Of a stretch of DNA of 64,000 nt, positions 35,891-45,900 are shown one piece after another. Position numbers and translations under genes: made by a program. How positions within the stretch are numbered: position 1 is the first letter of the stretch; the number at the start of each line of letters is the position of its first letter. The notes below the pieces were generated by a model that saw only the letters and a program-made list of their open reading frames with translations, made no database searches and had not been told where the DNA came from. This stretch comes from Woeseiaceae bacterium (GTDB taxonomy: Bacteria > Pseudomonadota > Gammaproteobacteria > Steroidobacterales > Woeseiaceae), in contig JANQPG010000032.1 of assembly GCA_028289545.1 (NCBI GenBank), forward strand, positions 1-64,000, in the 5' to 3' direction.

Positions 35891-36450
35891 TGCGAGCGAA
35901 TACATTCAGCCTGGGATTTCGCGAAACGCGCCTGCTCGTCCTCGGTCTTGCGGCGATATCGATCATGCTGCCGCTGATGACGCTGGTCGTCCCACAGGCC
36001 AGGAAGCTCGAGAAGGCCACCGCAACCGTATCGGCACTCGAATCCGTATCCGTGGATGGCGGCGAGCTCACTGATGCATTGGCCGATACCGAGCGCACGA
36101 ACGACGACCTGCGATTTCAACTGTACGGTGATATGGCCGGCACCCCGACCAACCAGATCGAAGCTTTTGTCATTGGGCGCCTGCAGGAAATATCGTGGGC
36201 TGCCGACGTCGAACTTCGCAGCGTTGAGCCTGCCGCGGGCGAATCCGTGCAGATATTCGAAGAGTCGCTGTTCAGAATCGAGATTGTCGGGCAGTACGAA
36301 GACCTGTACGACTGGCTTTGGAGGGTTCGGCACGATCTGGGTTACGTCGTCGTCAAACACTACGACCTGCGTCGCCTCGACAACAAAGATGAGGATCCGG
36401 AGTTGCTTGCCAACCTCAGCCTCGCATCATACAGGGCGACGCCGAGATGA
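35890..36450 (+). CDS. PilO/MshJ-like pilus alignment protein
   Basis: A 186-aa bitopic protein. One TM helix (about residues 15-35, LGLAAISIMLPLMTLVVP) is followed by a coiled coil (ARKLEKATATVSALESV) and a small alpha-beta periplasmic domain (FRIEIVGQYEDLYDWLWRV), the PilO pattern. ATG at 35890 overlaps the PilN stop (TGATG). An in-frame GTG three bases earlier is an alternative. It would pair with the PilN-like protein in the inner-membrane alignment complex. Confidence 0.78.
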   Translation: MRANTFSLGFRETRLLVLGLAAISIMLPLMTLVVPQARKLEKATATVSALESVSVDGGELTDALADTERTNDDLRFQLYGDMAGTPTNQIEAFVIGRLQEISWAADVELRSVEPAAGESVQIFEESLFRIEIVGQYEDLYDWLWRVRHDLGYVVVKHYDLRRLDNKDEDPELLANLSLASYRATPR

Positions 36451-36806
36451 ACCGAGTCCGTGTTTTGATTGCCGTCTTCTTTTGTGCATTGGGTCAGACT
36501 GCCGTCGCGCAGGAGCCGCCGGCGCTGACGCATAACCCGTTTTCCCGGCCGCCGCAGCTGCTCGTCGCAAGCAGCTCGGGCTCGCGAGGTACTGTTAACA
36601 ATCAAGACGACAAGCTGGTACTCGTAGCAACCATGGTTTCGGGGAGCCGGGGGCTCGCCAACGTGGGTGGCCGAATCCTTCGGCCCGGGCAAACCGTTCA
36701 CGGTTTTCGGCTGCTTCGGGTTGAAGAAGACCGCGCCGTGTTCGACGTCGACGGGGAGCACGTAACGCTGCTGGTGAAGCCTGAACGAGATGAAGACGAT
36801 GAATAG
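36447..36806 (+). CDS. MshK/PilP-like pilus protein
   Basis: A 119-aa exported protein with a signal peptide (VLIAVFFCALGQTAVAQ). It has the HNPFSRPP motif and a beta-rich domain (VLVATMVSGSRGLANVGGRI, GFRLLRVEEDRAVF) typical of PilP/GspC homology regions. In this position it is expected to link the PilN/PilO-like complex to the secretin. It has no lipobox. Overlap with the PilO-like gene is 4 bases, and with the secretin gene 17 bases. Confidence 0.75.
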   Translation: MNRVRVLIAVFFCALGQTAVAQEPPALTHNPFSRPPQLLVASSSGSRGTVNNQDDKLVLVATMVSGSRGLANVGGRILRPGQTVHGFRLLRVEEDRAVFDVDGEHVTLLVKPERDEDDE

Positions 36807-38130
36807 TCAAAGACGAAACGCTGACACGACCGTATTACTGGGCTTGCTTGCGGTAGTCTCGTCGCTGTTTCTGACCGGCGAACTCCGTGCCGAAGACGAA
36901 GCGCGTATCAGCATGACAATGAAGAATGCTGAGCTTGCCGACGTCATGGACATGATCGCGCGCGAGCAGCGGGTCAATATATTTGTCTCCACGGAATCGG
37001 CGGAGGCTGTCTCGTTCAGCATCTACGACCTGACACTGCCGGAAGCCATTCGCTCGATCGCCAGCGCCGCCGGCTTCGCGGTCGAAGAAGACAACGGCAG
37101 CTATTTTGTTGTCGATCGCGATGAAGCTGGCCGGTACGCGGCCGATGTCCTGACGCATGTGAAAGCGTATGACCTGCAGTATGCCCGCGTGGACGACATC
37201 GAGTCGCTTCTCAGCCCCTATCTGTCCGAGTATGGCGCGGTTACGACGATGGCGGAACGGAACCTGTTTCTCGTCGAGGACACGCCGCAGTTCCAGCAAC
37301 GCATTGCGGCGATCGTGGAGCATATCGACAAGCCGCCGACACAGGTACTTATCGAGGCACAGATCCTCGAGATCACGTTGACCGACGAGGACTCTTTTGG
37401 TCTCGACTGGAGCAAGTTCTTCGACAGCGAAGGCGGTACGGGCAGCTTCGGTACACAAGGGCTGTCGAGCCCGACGAGCCCGGGCTTGTTTCTCGATTAC
37501 GTGACACCGGATGTCTCGGCGTCTCTCGATGCGCTGACGTCGCAGGGCCGAGTGCGGACCTTGTCGAGCCCGAAACTGTTGGCCACCGAGAACGAGGAGG
37601 CATCGGTCATTATTGGCGACCGCCGCGGGTACGCGGTAACGACGACCATCAACCAGGTTACGACCGAGAGCATCGAGTTTCTGGAATCCGGCGTGATCCT
37701 GCGCGTAACGGCTGCGGTCGACGGCGATAGCCAGGTCATGATGCTGATTCACCCCGAAGTCAGCTCCGGCGTCATCGATCCGATCACCGGTATCCCCTCA
37801 CAGACGACAACCGAAGTGACCACCCGGATGATCGTTCCCAGCGGTGAGACCGTTTTTGTCGGCGGCCTGATCAAACATCGTGTCGATGAGAGCAAGCGCG
37901 GCGTTCCGATCGTCGGCCGCATTCCGGGCGTCGGGCGCTTGTTCTCGAACCGCCAGAAATCGGTAACCAACACCGAGACGATTGTGCTGATCAAGCCAAC
38001 CATCGTCGCCGGCTTTCAGGCCGCGGACCCGGCACAACTCGATCGAATCGACGAGATCGAATCCGAAAGCGCCACCCATTCGGAAAACATCAACGACGAA
38101 ATGGTATTGTTCTTCGGCGGGGCCAACTAG
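36790..38130 (+). CDS. mshL: Pilus secretin (MshL/PilQ/GspD family)
   Basis: A 446-aa exported secretin, shorter than most PilQ or GspD proteins. A signal peptide ends near GELRA. An STN-like domain follows (residues about 40-105, ITMTMKNAELADVMDMIA-type sequence), then one N1-like domain (about 120-195, NLFLVEDTPQFQQRIAAIV). The secretin barrel comes next, with its classic motifs VRTLSSPKLLATENEEA, VPSGETVFVGGLI and GVPIVGRIPGVGRLF. It forms the outer-membrane gate for the pilus. It ends the plus-strand pilus locus. MshM- and MshN-like genes, usual neighbours in Vibrio MSHA loci, are absent here. ATG at 36799 is an alternative start. Confidence 0.9.
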   Translation: MKTMNSQRRNADTTVLLGLLAVVSSLFLTGELRAEDEARISMTMKNAELADVMDMIAREQRVNIFVSTESAEAVSFSIYDLTLPEAIRSIASAAGFAVEEDNGSYFVVDRDEAGRYAADVLTHVKAYDLQYARVDDIESLLSPYLSEYGAVTTMAERNLFLVEDTPQFQQRIAAIVEHIDKPPTQVLIEAQILEITLTDEDSFGLDWSKFFDSEGGTGSFGTQGLSSPTSPGLFLDYVTPDVSASLDALTSQGRVRTLSSPKLLATENEEASVIIGDRRGYAVTTTINQVTTESIEFLESGVILRVTAAVDGDSQVMMLIHPEVSSGVIDPITGIPSQTTTEVTTRMIVPSGETVFVGGLIKHRVDESKRGVPIVGRIPGVGRLFSNRQKSVTNTETIVLIKPTIVAGFQAADPAQLDRIDEIESESATHSENINDEMVLFFGGAN

Positions 38131-38211
38131 GCGACCTCGAGATACACCGCTTTGGCCGTACATCCACGGCGAATTGTGTTGTCCCGGTTTGGCCGCTTTC
38201 AGACCTCCGAC

Positions 38212-38266
38212 CACAGGTATCCTCCTGACAATAGAATGCCGTCAGGCCCGGATATCGAGGATGGGT
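38212..38266 (-). repeat. Dispersed repeat copy A, just after the secretin gene
   Basis: About 55 bases match 48213-48267 in the same orientation, with a perfect 22-base core (38228-38249) around ATAGAATGCCGTCAGG. Read on the minus strand the copy ends in AGGAGG, six bases and a GTG, so it looks like a gene leader with ribosome binding site. No gene follows it, since the minus strand there is antisense to the secretin. It may be an orphan copy of the minor-pilin operon leader or part of a wider repeat family. Confidence 0.65.
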
Positions 38267-38276
38267 TACTCCTAAT

Positions 38277-39155
38277 TTATACCGGCCAATTGCGCGGATA
38301 CTGTAGTGTCGTCGGTCGACCTTCCGGGAATCGGCGGCGCATTGCACGGGCGTCGCATCCCGATTGCGGCGCACCCACCCTATCGTTGCCCACGGGTGTG
38401 CGTATCGGCCGTGGGCCTGTTCGGTCGACAAGCTCGACGACCGCTTCAGCCACCTTTTGCGCATCCGTAACACTGTCGCCCAGCGCAAACATCGTCCCGA
38501 ACGACTGGAGCATCCGAGCCGAGCCGCCTGCGGCGAACCTGTAGCCGTCGATACGCCCGCGGTCCGCCGGTGCCGGCGGCTCTTCCATTCGATCCGTCGC
38601 ATATCCGCCCGGCTCGACGATGATCGATTCGACCCCAAACTCTTCGAGCTCATAGTGCAGGGCTTCCGCATACGCTTCCAGCGCCCATTTGCTGGCGCTG
38701 TAGACGCCAAAAAAGGGAATGGCGAGTCGGCCGGCCGTGGAACCCAGGTGAATGATCAATCCGGACTTTCGCTCGCGCATTTGCGGCAGCACGGCGCGGC
38801 AGGTGCGGACGGCCCCCAGCAGGTTGATCTCCAGACAGTGCTGAAATTGAGCCGGCGTGCAGGCTTCCGTGACCCCGACGGGCATGATACCCGCATTGTT
38901 GATCAGCACGTCGATGTGCATACGGTTTGTAACCGAACGGACGGCGGCCTCTACGGACGCCTCGTCGGTGACGTCCATCTGGACCGGTTCGAGCTGCACG
39001 CCGCGGTCCCAGGCCCAGGCCGCCAGAACTTCTTTGCTGTCGGCATCACGTGTACCCGCGAAGACAACGTGACCGGCTCGGGCCAGCGACTTTGCCGTCA
39101 GCTGGCCAATACCCCGACTAGAGCCGGTGACCAGGATGACCTTTGGTTCATTCAT
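38277..39155 (-). CDS. Short-chain dehydrogenase/reductase
   Basis: A 292-aa classical SDR. The N-terminus VILVTGSSRGIGQL is the TGxxxGIG cofactor motif, NNAG is present, and the catalytic YSASK (YxxxK) lies in GVYSASKWALEAY. The ATG at 39155 gives the usual spacing to the nucleotide-binding motif and overlaps the DoxX-like gene by 4 bases; a longer in-frame form exists but adds only polar sequence. The C-terminus is Arg-rich and runs to near repeat A. Substrate unknown; it shares an operon with a cyclase-family protein and a DoxX-like membrane protein. Confidence 0.88.
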   Translation of the reverse strand: MNEPKVILVTGSSRGIGQLTAKSLARAGHVVFAGTRDADSKEVLAAWAWDRGVQLEPVQMDVTDEASVEAAVRSVTNRMHIDVLINNAGIMPVGVTEACTPAQFQHCLEINLLGAVRTCRAVLPQMRERKSGLIIHLGSTAGRLAIPFFGVYSASKWALEAYAEALHYELEEFGVESIIVEPGGYATDRMEEPPAPADRGRIDGYRFAAGGSARMLQSFGTMFALGDSVTDAQKVAEAVVELVDRTGPRPIRTPVGNDRVGAPQSGCDARAMRRRFPEGRPTTLQYPRNWPV

Positions 39156-39613
39156 TCGAATGGGTCCTCTGTGGAAGTAGCAATCGGTTTCCGCGTACCT
39201 TCGTCCCGCCATAGCCAGGAACGATGCGCCGGCAACAGTAGGCACAGGAGGCCGAGAAACAGATAGTCGAGTAGCTGATTGACGCTCGACCACTCCTGCA
39301 ACACGTAGTGCCCGACCAGAAGACTCAGCATGAAGCCGAACCAGCCGTACACGGTGTACGCTCTGTGCCGGGTGCTGATCAGCGCAAGACCCAGCCCGAT
39401 CTCGATGAACGGGATGAGCTTCAGATAGCTGTCGACGAGTAGCCGCGGCAGCGTGATGCGCAGATCGCCCTGGAACAAACCGGAGTAGTAGTCGAAGAAG
39501 CCGCCGTGACTCATGAACTTGCTGGTGCCCGCGGTCAGCAGAATGACGATCATCGTGATCCGGACTATCCGTTCGGCATCTTTCAGCCGGGTAAGGGTCA
39601 TGGTGATGTTCAT
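39152..39613 (-). CDS. DoxX-like small membrane protein
   Basis: A 153-aa protein with four TM helices (ITMIVILLTAGTSKFMSHGG; LIPFIEIGLGLALI; YGWFGFMLSLLVGHYVL; LDYLFLGLLCLLLPA). Spacing and motifs fit the DoxX/MauE group, often linked to redox or thiol metabolism. ATG at 39613 is 7 bases after the cyclase-family stop. It overlaps the SDR gene by 4 bases, so all three are one operon. Function in this operon is not known. Confidence 0.65.
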   Translation of the reverse strand: MNITMTLTRLKDAERIVRITMIVILLTAGTSKFMSHGGFFDYYSGLFQGDLRITLPRLLVDSYLKLIPFIEIGLGLALISTRHRAYTVYGWFGFMLSLLVGHYVLQEWSSVNQLLDYLFLGLLCLLLPAHRSWLWRDEGTRKPIATSTEDPFE

Positions 39614-39620
39614 ATCTTCG

Positions 39621-40637
39621 CTACGGTGCGCTTTTGCGCTCGCAGGCCGCCACGACGCGCGCCGGCCCGCCCGTGCCGCCGACGTGTTTTGTCGCGCCGA
39701 CAATCAGCGAGCACGCTGCGGACTCGTCGACGGCACCGGCCAGTGCCGGCAGATTGGCGAGGTTTTCGACAATGAGTATGTCGCGCTGGTACAGGCGGAC
39801 GTGAGCCGGCCACGCATTGCTCCATCGATCGTCGGTGCCTTTGGCGCCCTGGCCGGAATCCGTGCTGAAACTGTCCGCGGCGATCCCGGAGATCCTGACG
39901 TCCTTCTCGTCCATGACTTCGATCAGCCGCTCGATCGCCTCACCCGAGAATCCCGGGTGATTGAAAGCGTTGACGTACGGCGACGTGTCCCAGTCTTCTA
40001 TGCCCGAACCGTAGAACTGTTCCCAGCCCAGCCGGGCGACAACCCACACGCCGTCATCGATCCGGTCCGCGACGGCGTCAATGTCTTCCGCTCTGACGGT
40101 GGCTCGCGAGGAGTCAGAAAAATCCGTAACGGACTGATCGGGATCAGGCCTGCCGCCGTTCCTCGCAAGCTCCGCACCGACTCGCGTCGAGACGTCGATG
40201 AACACGATTCGCCCGGTGAGCTGCGCGATGGACAAAGCCTCTGCCGACTTCCGCTGGTGAACCGGAATACTGCCGCGCTCGAGACTGTCGGCATTGTTGA
40301 TGTAGTGATTGGGGCTGTTGAAGCTCGTGCCGTTGTGTTCCTGGATCAACAAAGCCGCGGACGCAAACTCACCTTCGCTGGTCGGCCACATGTCGGCGGG
40401 ATACAGGACCGCCTGATGATAAAACCCGGCAATGGGCCGGCTGTGGCCAATGGGTTTCGACAGGTCCGGCTTTGTGGGATCGTCTTTGGACGGCGCAAAG
40501 GTCGGTATCTCGTGCGTCAGATCGATGAACGTTAGTTCGGCCCGTGCGAACTGCGCATAAAAAAGGGCCGCCAACGCCACGATGACAAGATGAAGTAAAG
40601 AGCGGCGCCTGACGCCCGACTCGTATCGGTGCTGCAT
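39621..40637 (-). CDS. Exported cyclase-family (KynB-like fold) protein with altered metal motif
   Basis: A 338-aa protein with a signal peptide (VIVALAALFYAQFARA). The fold markers FIDLTHEIPTF near the N-terminus and GTSFNSPNHY in the middle match the cyclase/kynurenine formamidase family, whose motif is HxGTHxDxPxH. Here the second His is Ser and the Asp is Asn, which are metal or catalytic ligands in active members. Other family positions (VRAEDIDAV, YVNAFNHPGFSGEAIERL) are kept. Loss of the usual activity or use of another metal is therefore possible. It heads a three-gene operon divergent from a LysR regulator. Confidence 0.8.
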   Translation of the reverse strand: MQHRYESGVRRRSLLHLVIVALAALFYAQFARAELTFIDLTHEIPTFAPSKDDPTKPDLSKPIGHSRPIAGFYHQAVLYPADMWPTSEGEFASAALLIQEHNGTSFNSPNHYINNADSLERGSIPVHQRKSAEALSIAQLTGRIVFIDVSTRVGAELARNGGRPDPDQSVTDFSDSSRATVRAEDIDAVADRIDDGVWVVARLGWEQFYGSGIEDWDTSPYVNAFNHPGFSGEAIERLIEVMDEKDVRISGIAADSFSTDSGQGAKGTDDRWSNAWPAHVRLYQRDILIVENLANLPALAGAVDESAACSLIVGATKHVGGTGGPARVVAACERKSAP

Positions 40638-40796
40638 GGTGTTCTCCTTGAAAATCCACCCGACTCCGCAGGTCGCCGCGCCGATGCGTCGGCACGCGCT
40701 GGAATCCCTGCTTGAGTGTGGCGAAGGAGGTTATAGGATGGACGACGCGTCAAAAACCGCCTAAATTGGGAAGCAATCTCCCGTTTTTGAGACGAT

Positions 40797-41714
40797 ATGA
40801 GCGCAGCACCCGATCTGAACGATTATCTCTACTTCGTGCAGTCGGTCGATTACGGCGGCTTTTCCGCCGCGGGCCGTGCTCTCGACATCCCCAAATCGAC
40901 CCTGAGCCGACGGCTGATTGCACTCGAATCGCGGCTGGGCGTGCGGCTCGTCGAGCGTAGCTCGCGGCGCTTCGTGTTGACCGATGTGGGACAGGAGCTG
41001 TATCGGCACGCCCAGGCGATGCTCATCGAAGCGCAGGCGGCCGAAGACGTGGTCACGCGGCGCCTCGCCGAGCCCAGCGGCACGGTCCGGCTGACCTGCT
41101 CGACCGGGATGGCGCGGATTCTTAAGGGCCCTCTGACACGCTTTCTCGCGGAGCACCCGAAAGTCAATCTCGTGCAAATGGCCACAAATCGCTACGTGGA
41201 CCCGGTTGAAGAGGGTTTCGATATCGTATTGCGCGGTCACTCACGGCCATTGCCCGACTCCGAGCTGGTTCAACGGCGACTCAGTTCGACACCCTGGCAT
41301 GCCTTTGCCGAGCCGGGATACCTGAATCGTGAGGGTGTCCCGGAACACCCCGAGGAGCTGGCGGAACACGCTGCCGTGATCCTCGGCACCCACGGGGGGG
41401 AGGCGGCATGGCACGTGTATGCCGAGAACGGTGACGAGCTTGTCGTGCCGTTCACACCGCGGCTCAAGAGTGATGATCTCGATACCGTGAGAGAGGCTGC
41501 AATCGCAGGCCTGGGCCTGGTGTCCCTGCCGGCCTACGTGGCGCGGGAAGACGTGCGCGCCGGCCGACTCGAGCGTGTGTTACCCGGTTGGGTCACCGAG
41601 CCTCATGCCGAAGTAACCTTGCTCACGCCGTCGCGCAGGGGAAAGCTGCCTTCGGTACGTGCGTTGATCGATTTTCTGGTACGGGAGTTTCCGAGGGTCG
41701 TCAGAGACGACTGA
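40797..41714 (+). CDS. LysR-family transcriptional regulator
   Basis: A 305-aa LysR protein of the large DsdC/AaeR-like group. The HTH is FVQSVDYGGFSAAGRALDIPKSTLSRRL, and the effector domain includes GTVRLTCSTGMARI and GLGLVSLPAYV. It is transcribed away from the cyclase-family operon across a 159-base gap, so it is the likely regulator of that operon. It ends 37 bases from the convergent HtrA-like gene. Confidence 0.92.
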   Translation: MSAAPDLNDYLYFVQSVDYGGFSAAGRALDIPKSTLSRRLIALESRLGVRLVERSSRRFVLTDVGQELYRHAQAMLIEAQAAEDVVTRRLAEPSGTVRLTCSTGMARILKGPLTRFLAEHPKVNLVQMATNRYVDPVEEGFDIVLRGHSRPLPDSELVQRRLSSTPWHAFAEPGYLNREGVPEHPEELAEHAAVILGTHGGEAAWHVYAENGDELVVPFTPRLKSDDLDTVREAAIAGLGLVSLPAYVAREDVRAGRLERVLPGWVTEPHAEVTLLTPSRRGKLPSVRALIDFLVREFPRVVRDD

Positions 41715-41751
41715 TTGGTTACCCGTTATCAGGGGTTCCCACGGCGCACAT

Positions 41752-42825
41752 CTATAACGGCGCCTGAAAGGCGATCACCTTTCCTTCCCTGAGCACCGTC
41801 AGCACAATTTCATCGCGCTCGCTTCCTTTCGAGATAGCCTCGCGAAACTCGGCCGCCATGTCGGGCGACACTTTCATGCCGCCGACGGACAGGATGATGT
41901 CCCCGCCAATGAACAGGTCCTGACCGGCAATGCTGGCGGGGACGCGACTGGCCTTCAGGCCTATCCGCGACGCCGGCGAGTTGGCGGCAATTTTTTGGAT
42001 CAGGAAACCGGAATCCTGCGGCACGTTCAATGCATCGGCAAGCGCGCCCGTCAGCAGTATGCCGGTCATCCCGGACCACGCCATCGGGTGATCCAGCAGC
42101 GCTTCGACAGCTGTGTTCGACGTCACCGCAAAACCCAGGCCCTCCGACCCGCCGGACTGGCTGCGGATGTGGCTGACAATACCAATGACTTCGCCGCGCC
42201 GATTGAACATGGGACCTCCCGAATTGCCCTGGTTGATCGCCGCGTCGGTCTGGAACGTCTCCGCCTGAATGGCACCCATGTATCCGCCTTCGTTGCCGTG
42301 TCGTGCCGATATGTGACCCACGGTCAGCGTATGCGAAAGGCCGTAGGGGGCGCCGATGATAAATATCTCTTCACCGATACTCACCTCATCGGAATCGGCC
42401 AACTTCACGGGCCGTATGCGCTCGGGCAGCTTGTCCAGTTTGAGCAGCGCCACGTCTTTGACCGGGTCGGACGCAACAACCGACGCCGTCACTTTGGTGC
42501 CGTCCACGAACTCGACCTCGACGAGATCGGCCGTCTGCACGACGTGCGCCGCCGTCATTACGTGGCCTTCGTCGTCGATCAGGAAGCCGGATCCCAAACC
42601 CGGCAGCGTAACCTCACCCTGCCCGCGCTGCCCGGCGATCTGACGCTCGACGGTGTAGATGACGACCACGGATTCGTCGGCCTCTTTGAAGAGTTTTGCA
42701 TAGTCGTTCGCGGCCGCGGGCGGCGAAGACGCCGCCGCAACGGCCAACAGCGTTGCCAGACAACAACGGAAAGGCCCCACAGGAAAACAGCTCCTGAGCG
42801 CGTTGAGAAAAAAGTACATCGCCAC
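41752..42825 (-). CDS. HtrA/Deg-like serine protease with PDZ domain
   Basis: A 357-aa exported protease. A signal peptide ends near SSPPAAA. The trypsin-like domain has the triad His in TAAHVV, Asp in VKDVALL and Ser in GNSGGP. One PDZ domain follows (residues about 260-345, GFLIQKIAANSPASRIGL), so the layout resembles DegS/DegQ with a single PDZ. It should act in the periplasm on misfolded or specific substrates. It lies 161 bases after the minor-pilin operon on the same strand, so it may take part in pilin or adhesin quality control, but this is only inferred from position. Confidence 0.9.
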   Translation of the reverse strand: MAMYFFLNALRSCFPVGPFRCCLATLLAVAAASSPPAAANDYAKLFKEADESVVVIYTVERQIAGQRGQGEVTLPGLGSGFLIDDEGHVMTAAHVVQTADLVEVEFVDGTKVTASVVASDPVKDVALLKLDKLPERIRPVKLADSDEVSIGEEIFIIGAPYGLSHTLTVGHISARHGNEGGYMGAIQAETFQTDAAINQGNSGGPMFNRRGEVIGIVSHIRSQSGGSEGLGFAVTSNTAVEALLDHPMAWSGMTGILLTGALADALNVPQDSGFLIQKIAANSPASRIGLKASRVPASIAGQDLFIGGDIILSVGGMKVSPDMAAEFREAISKGSERDEIVLTVLREGKVIAFQAPL

Positions 42826-42986
42826 CTCATCGATGTGCGGCCGAAGCGGCCGGGCTCATTCCCTAAAGTAGCAGATTCAGAGCCGGAACAGTCCAGTGCC
42901 TTTTCAGTCCGAGGCTGCGTCGGACCGGCAGAGGTGACCGTCCAGCGGCCAGCGGAAGGGAGCGGCTTCGAGGCCAGGCAGTAGCG

Positions 42987-45900
42987 CTAGGGTAATACCC
43001 ACCAGCCGAGAACCCGAAACCGGTGGTTCTCCGAAGCGTCCTCATCGTAGAACTCGACGGTCGAATTCGCATCCACGGGCACATGCCACGACACTGTATC
43101 GTAGCCGCCGCTTTCCGACTCCTGCAGCTCAATCAGGCGATCGTTGCTCGAGCCTTTCCCGCGCACACCGATCTCGCGTTCCCGATTTGTTTCACCGTTC
43201 ATGACGGTAATGTGGGCAATGCTGTCGGCGGGAACACCCTCGGCGCCCAGGCTCCAGTCGGACCAGTCTTCGCTCGGCGACGAGGGATCGAAATCGCCGC
43301 CGTTGGCTTCCACGAACGCGCCCGGCGGTGTCGTCCAGTACCCGATCAGGTAGAAATCGATATCGCCGTTCGACTCCGCGTACACTTCGATCGAGGCGCT
43401 GGCCGCGCTGCCGGTATTGACGAGCATGGTTGCCGTGTCGATACCGCCGGATTCCGCTTCGTGAATCTCGATGAATCGGTCGCCGGCGCTGGAACCGTTT
43501 TCGCGGACCCCGCCGACGCGTTCGCTGGAGCTCGCGGTATTGGCAATGACAATCTCGGCAACCTGATCGGCGCCAACGCCGTAAGTGTCGAGATCGCGGT
43601 CTTGCCAGGACCCGCTGGAACCGGCGCTAAAGCTGTCGAAGCGCTCGACATAGACGCCGTCGCTCCAGTAACCCAGTAGCGCAAAGAAGACATCGCCGGT
43701 GTTGTCCGAATAGTGCTCGATCTCGGAGCTGCCGTTTGCCTGTACGTGCATCACGACGGCGTCGACGCCTCCGCTCTCGGCTTCATGCAGCTGCAGGCGC
43801 CGATCGAGTGACGAGCCGACGGCGCGAACGCCGCCCCACCTCTGGGCGCCGGTTTCGTCGTTTATGACGGCCACTTCGACGACCGCGTTGGCCGGAACGC
43901 CAAAGGCGCTCAGGCTCGTGACCTGCCACTGATCGGACTGGCTGGCAGTCCACTCCTGGTAGGCCTCGGTGTAGGTGCCTCCCGGCGCCCCGCCGCCACC
44001 AGCCGCTTCTGCGCCGCCGTTGATGTCGATGCGTACGTTGTCGATGTAAAGATAAGCCGTGTTATTCAGGCTTCCGGCACCGACGAAACGAATCTCGGTA
44101 TCGGCGGCCGCGTAGGCACTAATGTCGAAGCTCTGCGGCGTGGGGGTCGAAGGCACGCCGGAGCCCATGCTGAAGGTCGCAAGGGTGGTCCAGCTGCTCC
44201 CGCCGTTACCGGATATCTCAATGCTGACGCTGCCTTCCGAACCCGAATCCGCGATCGTAAACGAGAGTTCGGCGGTCGTCGCGCCGCTCAGGTCGGCCTG
44301 ACGGCTTACACCGCGGCCGTTGATGCTGACTTCTTCACCGCCTATGCGCAGGCAATTGCCGTTGACACATCGGGTGGACGACGCAACGACGCGCACACGA
44401 CCGCTGCCCGGCCCGTTTGACTCGCCGAGTTCCTGCCAGTCGCTGCTCCAGCCGTAGCTTCCGTCGTCGCCGTCGAAAGCGGCGGCGTTGAACTCGTCGA
44501 GATAATCTCCAGCGCTTGTAGCCCCCGGGCCGCCGTCACCGTCGATGTGCACCGACACGATCTTCTCCGCCGGATCGCCGAACGCCGAGCTGCCCGCAAA
44601 GTACAGCGTTGCCGTGTCGTTGGACTGGTCGTATTCGACAAGGTCGGCCGGAGTAAAGCTCAAACCACCCAACGTCGCATTTCCTTTGGCGGCCATCAGG
44701 ATGTTGCCGTTTTCCAGGATGTGCACCGCACTGATCGCCTGGGAAAGCGTGGTGGAGTCGCCGTCGAGATAGAGACTGGCCTCGGTCGTGGACGGATTGT
44801 ATTCAACCAGGTCCCTGTTTCCGAACGTCACACTGCCGAGCGTCGCCTCATTCTCGGTGGAAAGGACCAGGTTGCCGTTGCCCAGCACATGAACCGAGCT
44901 GATGTCCTCGTTTGCAGTCTTGAAGTGCAGGCTGCCATCGAAGTACATCGTAGCCGTATCCTTCGCGGGGTCGTATTCGACCAGATCGGCACCCTCGAAA
45001 CTGAGGCCGCCGAGCGTGGCGTCGTCCTTGGTAGACAGCAGGATGTTTCCGTTGTCAAACACATGAACAGCATCGATGTCCCTCGACAAGCTCGTCAGGG
45101 CGCCCTCGAGTTCCAGGCTTGCAAAATCGGCCAGTGGATCGTAATTCACGAGGTCGATGTCCGTGAAGCTGAGGCCGCCAAGCACGGCCGCGTTATCGGT
45201 GGATAGAATGACGGTGTTGTCCGCGGCGCTCCCGGTGCAAACCGTTCCGCATTCGCAGAAATACGAGACAGTCAATTTGGGACCCAGGGCATTGCCTTCG
45301 TCGCTGCTGTAGAACTCGTTGGGCCTACCACCGGGAGCGGGATTGGACAGCAATACCAGGCCGTAATTCGGCTGCGTACCGTCGACCCAGTCCTCGACCA
45401 CGGCGGAGACGTCCATTGATTTCGGTCCGGTGCTGTCGGCTGCGAAAGAACCGGCAACAGCGGCGGCGTAGTCGCCCCCCGGTGCGGTCCACGAACCGGC
45501 GCCGTCGTAGCTGTTCCAGGTCACTGCTGATTCTGCCCAGTCCCGCTGCATGCGATGCGCATTGACAACGTCGCTGAACTGTAGAGCGTGCAGGTATAGC
45601 TCGAGCGTGGCGGTTCGAATCCGTGCGGTCGACGGCACGGCGGAGAGATCGAAGTGGACTAACGCCCTGTCTTCCTTGTCAATCTCCGAGCTGATCCGGA
45701 GGTCTTTGTCGTCACCTTTGTTGTGATCCAGGTGGCCGTTCTCACCTTCGATAAACGTGTCCTTACCCTCCGCGCCCGGTCGCAGCACCAGCGTCACGGG
45801 CGCCGACATATCGTGCAGCCTGAGACCCTCGATAGTCCGTTGCCGCGTCGTGCCATCGGCCAGCGCACCAACGGTCGTGACGGATACAGGCGATCCGCTC

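Noticed and set aside
37798-38214. Minus-strand frame starting at the GTG of repeat copy A
   Set aside because: It is entirely antisense to the secretin 3' end and has no recognisable domain. The RBS-GTG belongs to the repeat.
38131-38276. Transcription terminator after the secretin gene
   Set aside because: No GC-rich stem followed by a T-run is visible; only the dispersed repeat is present.
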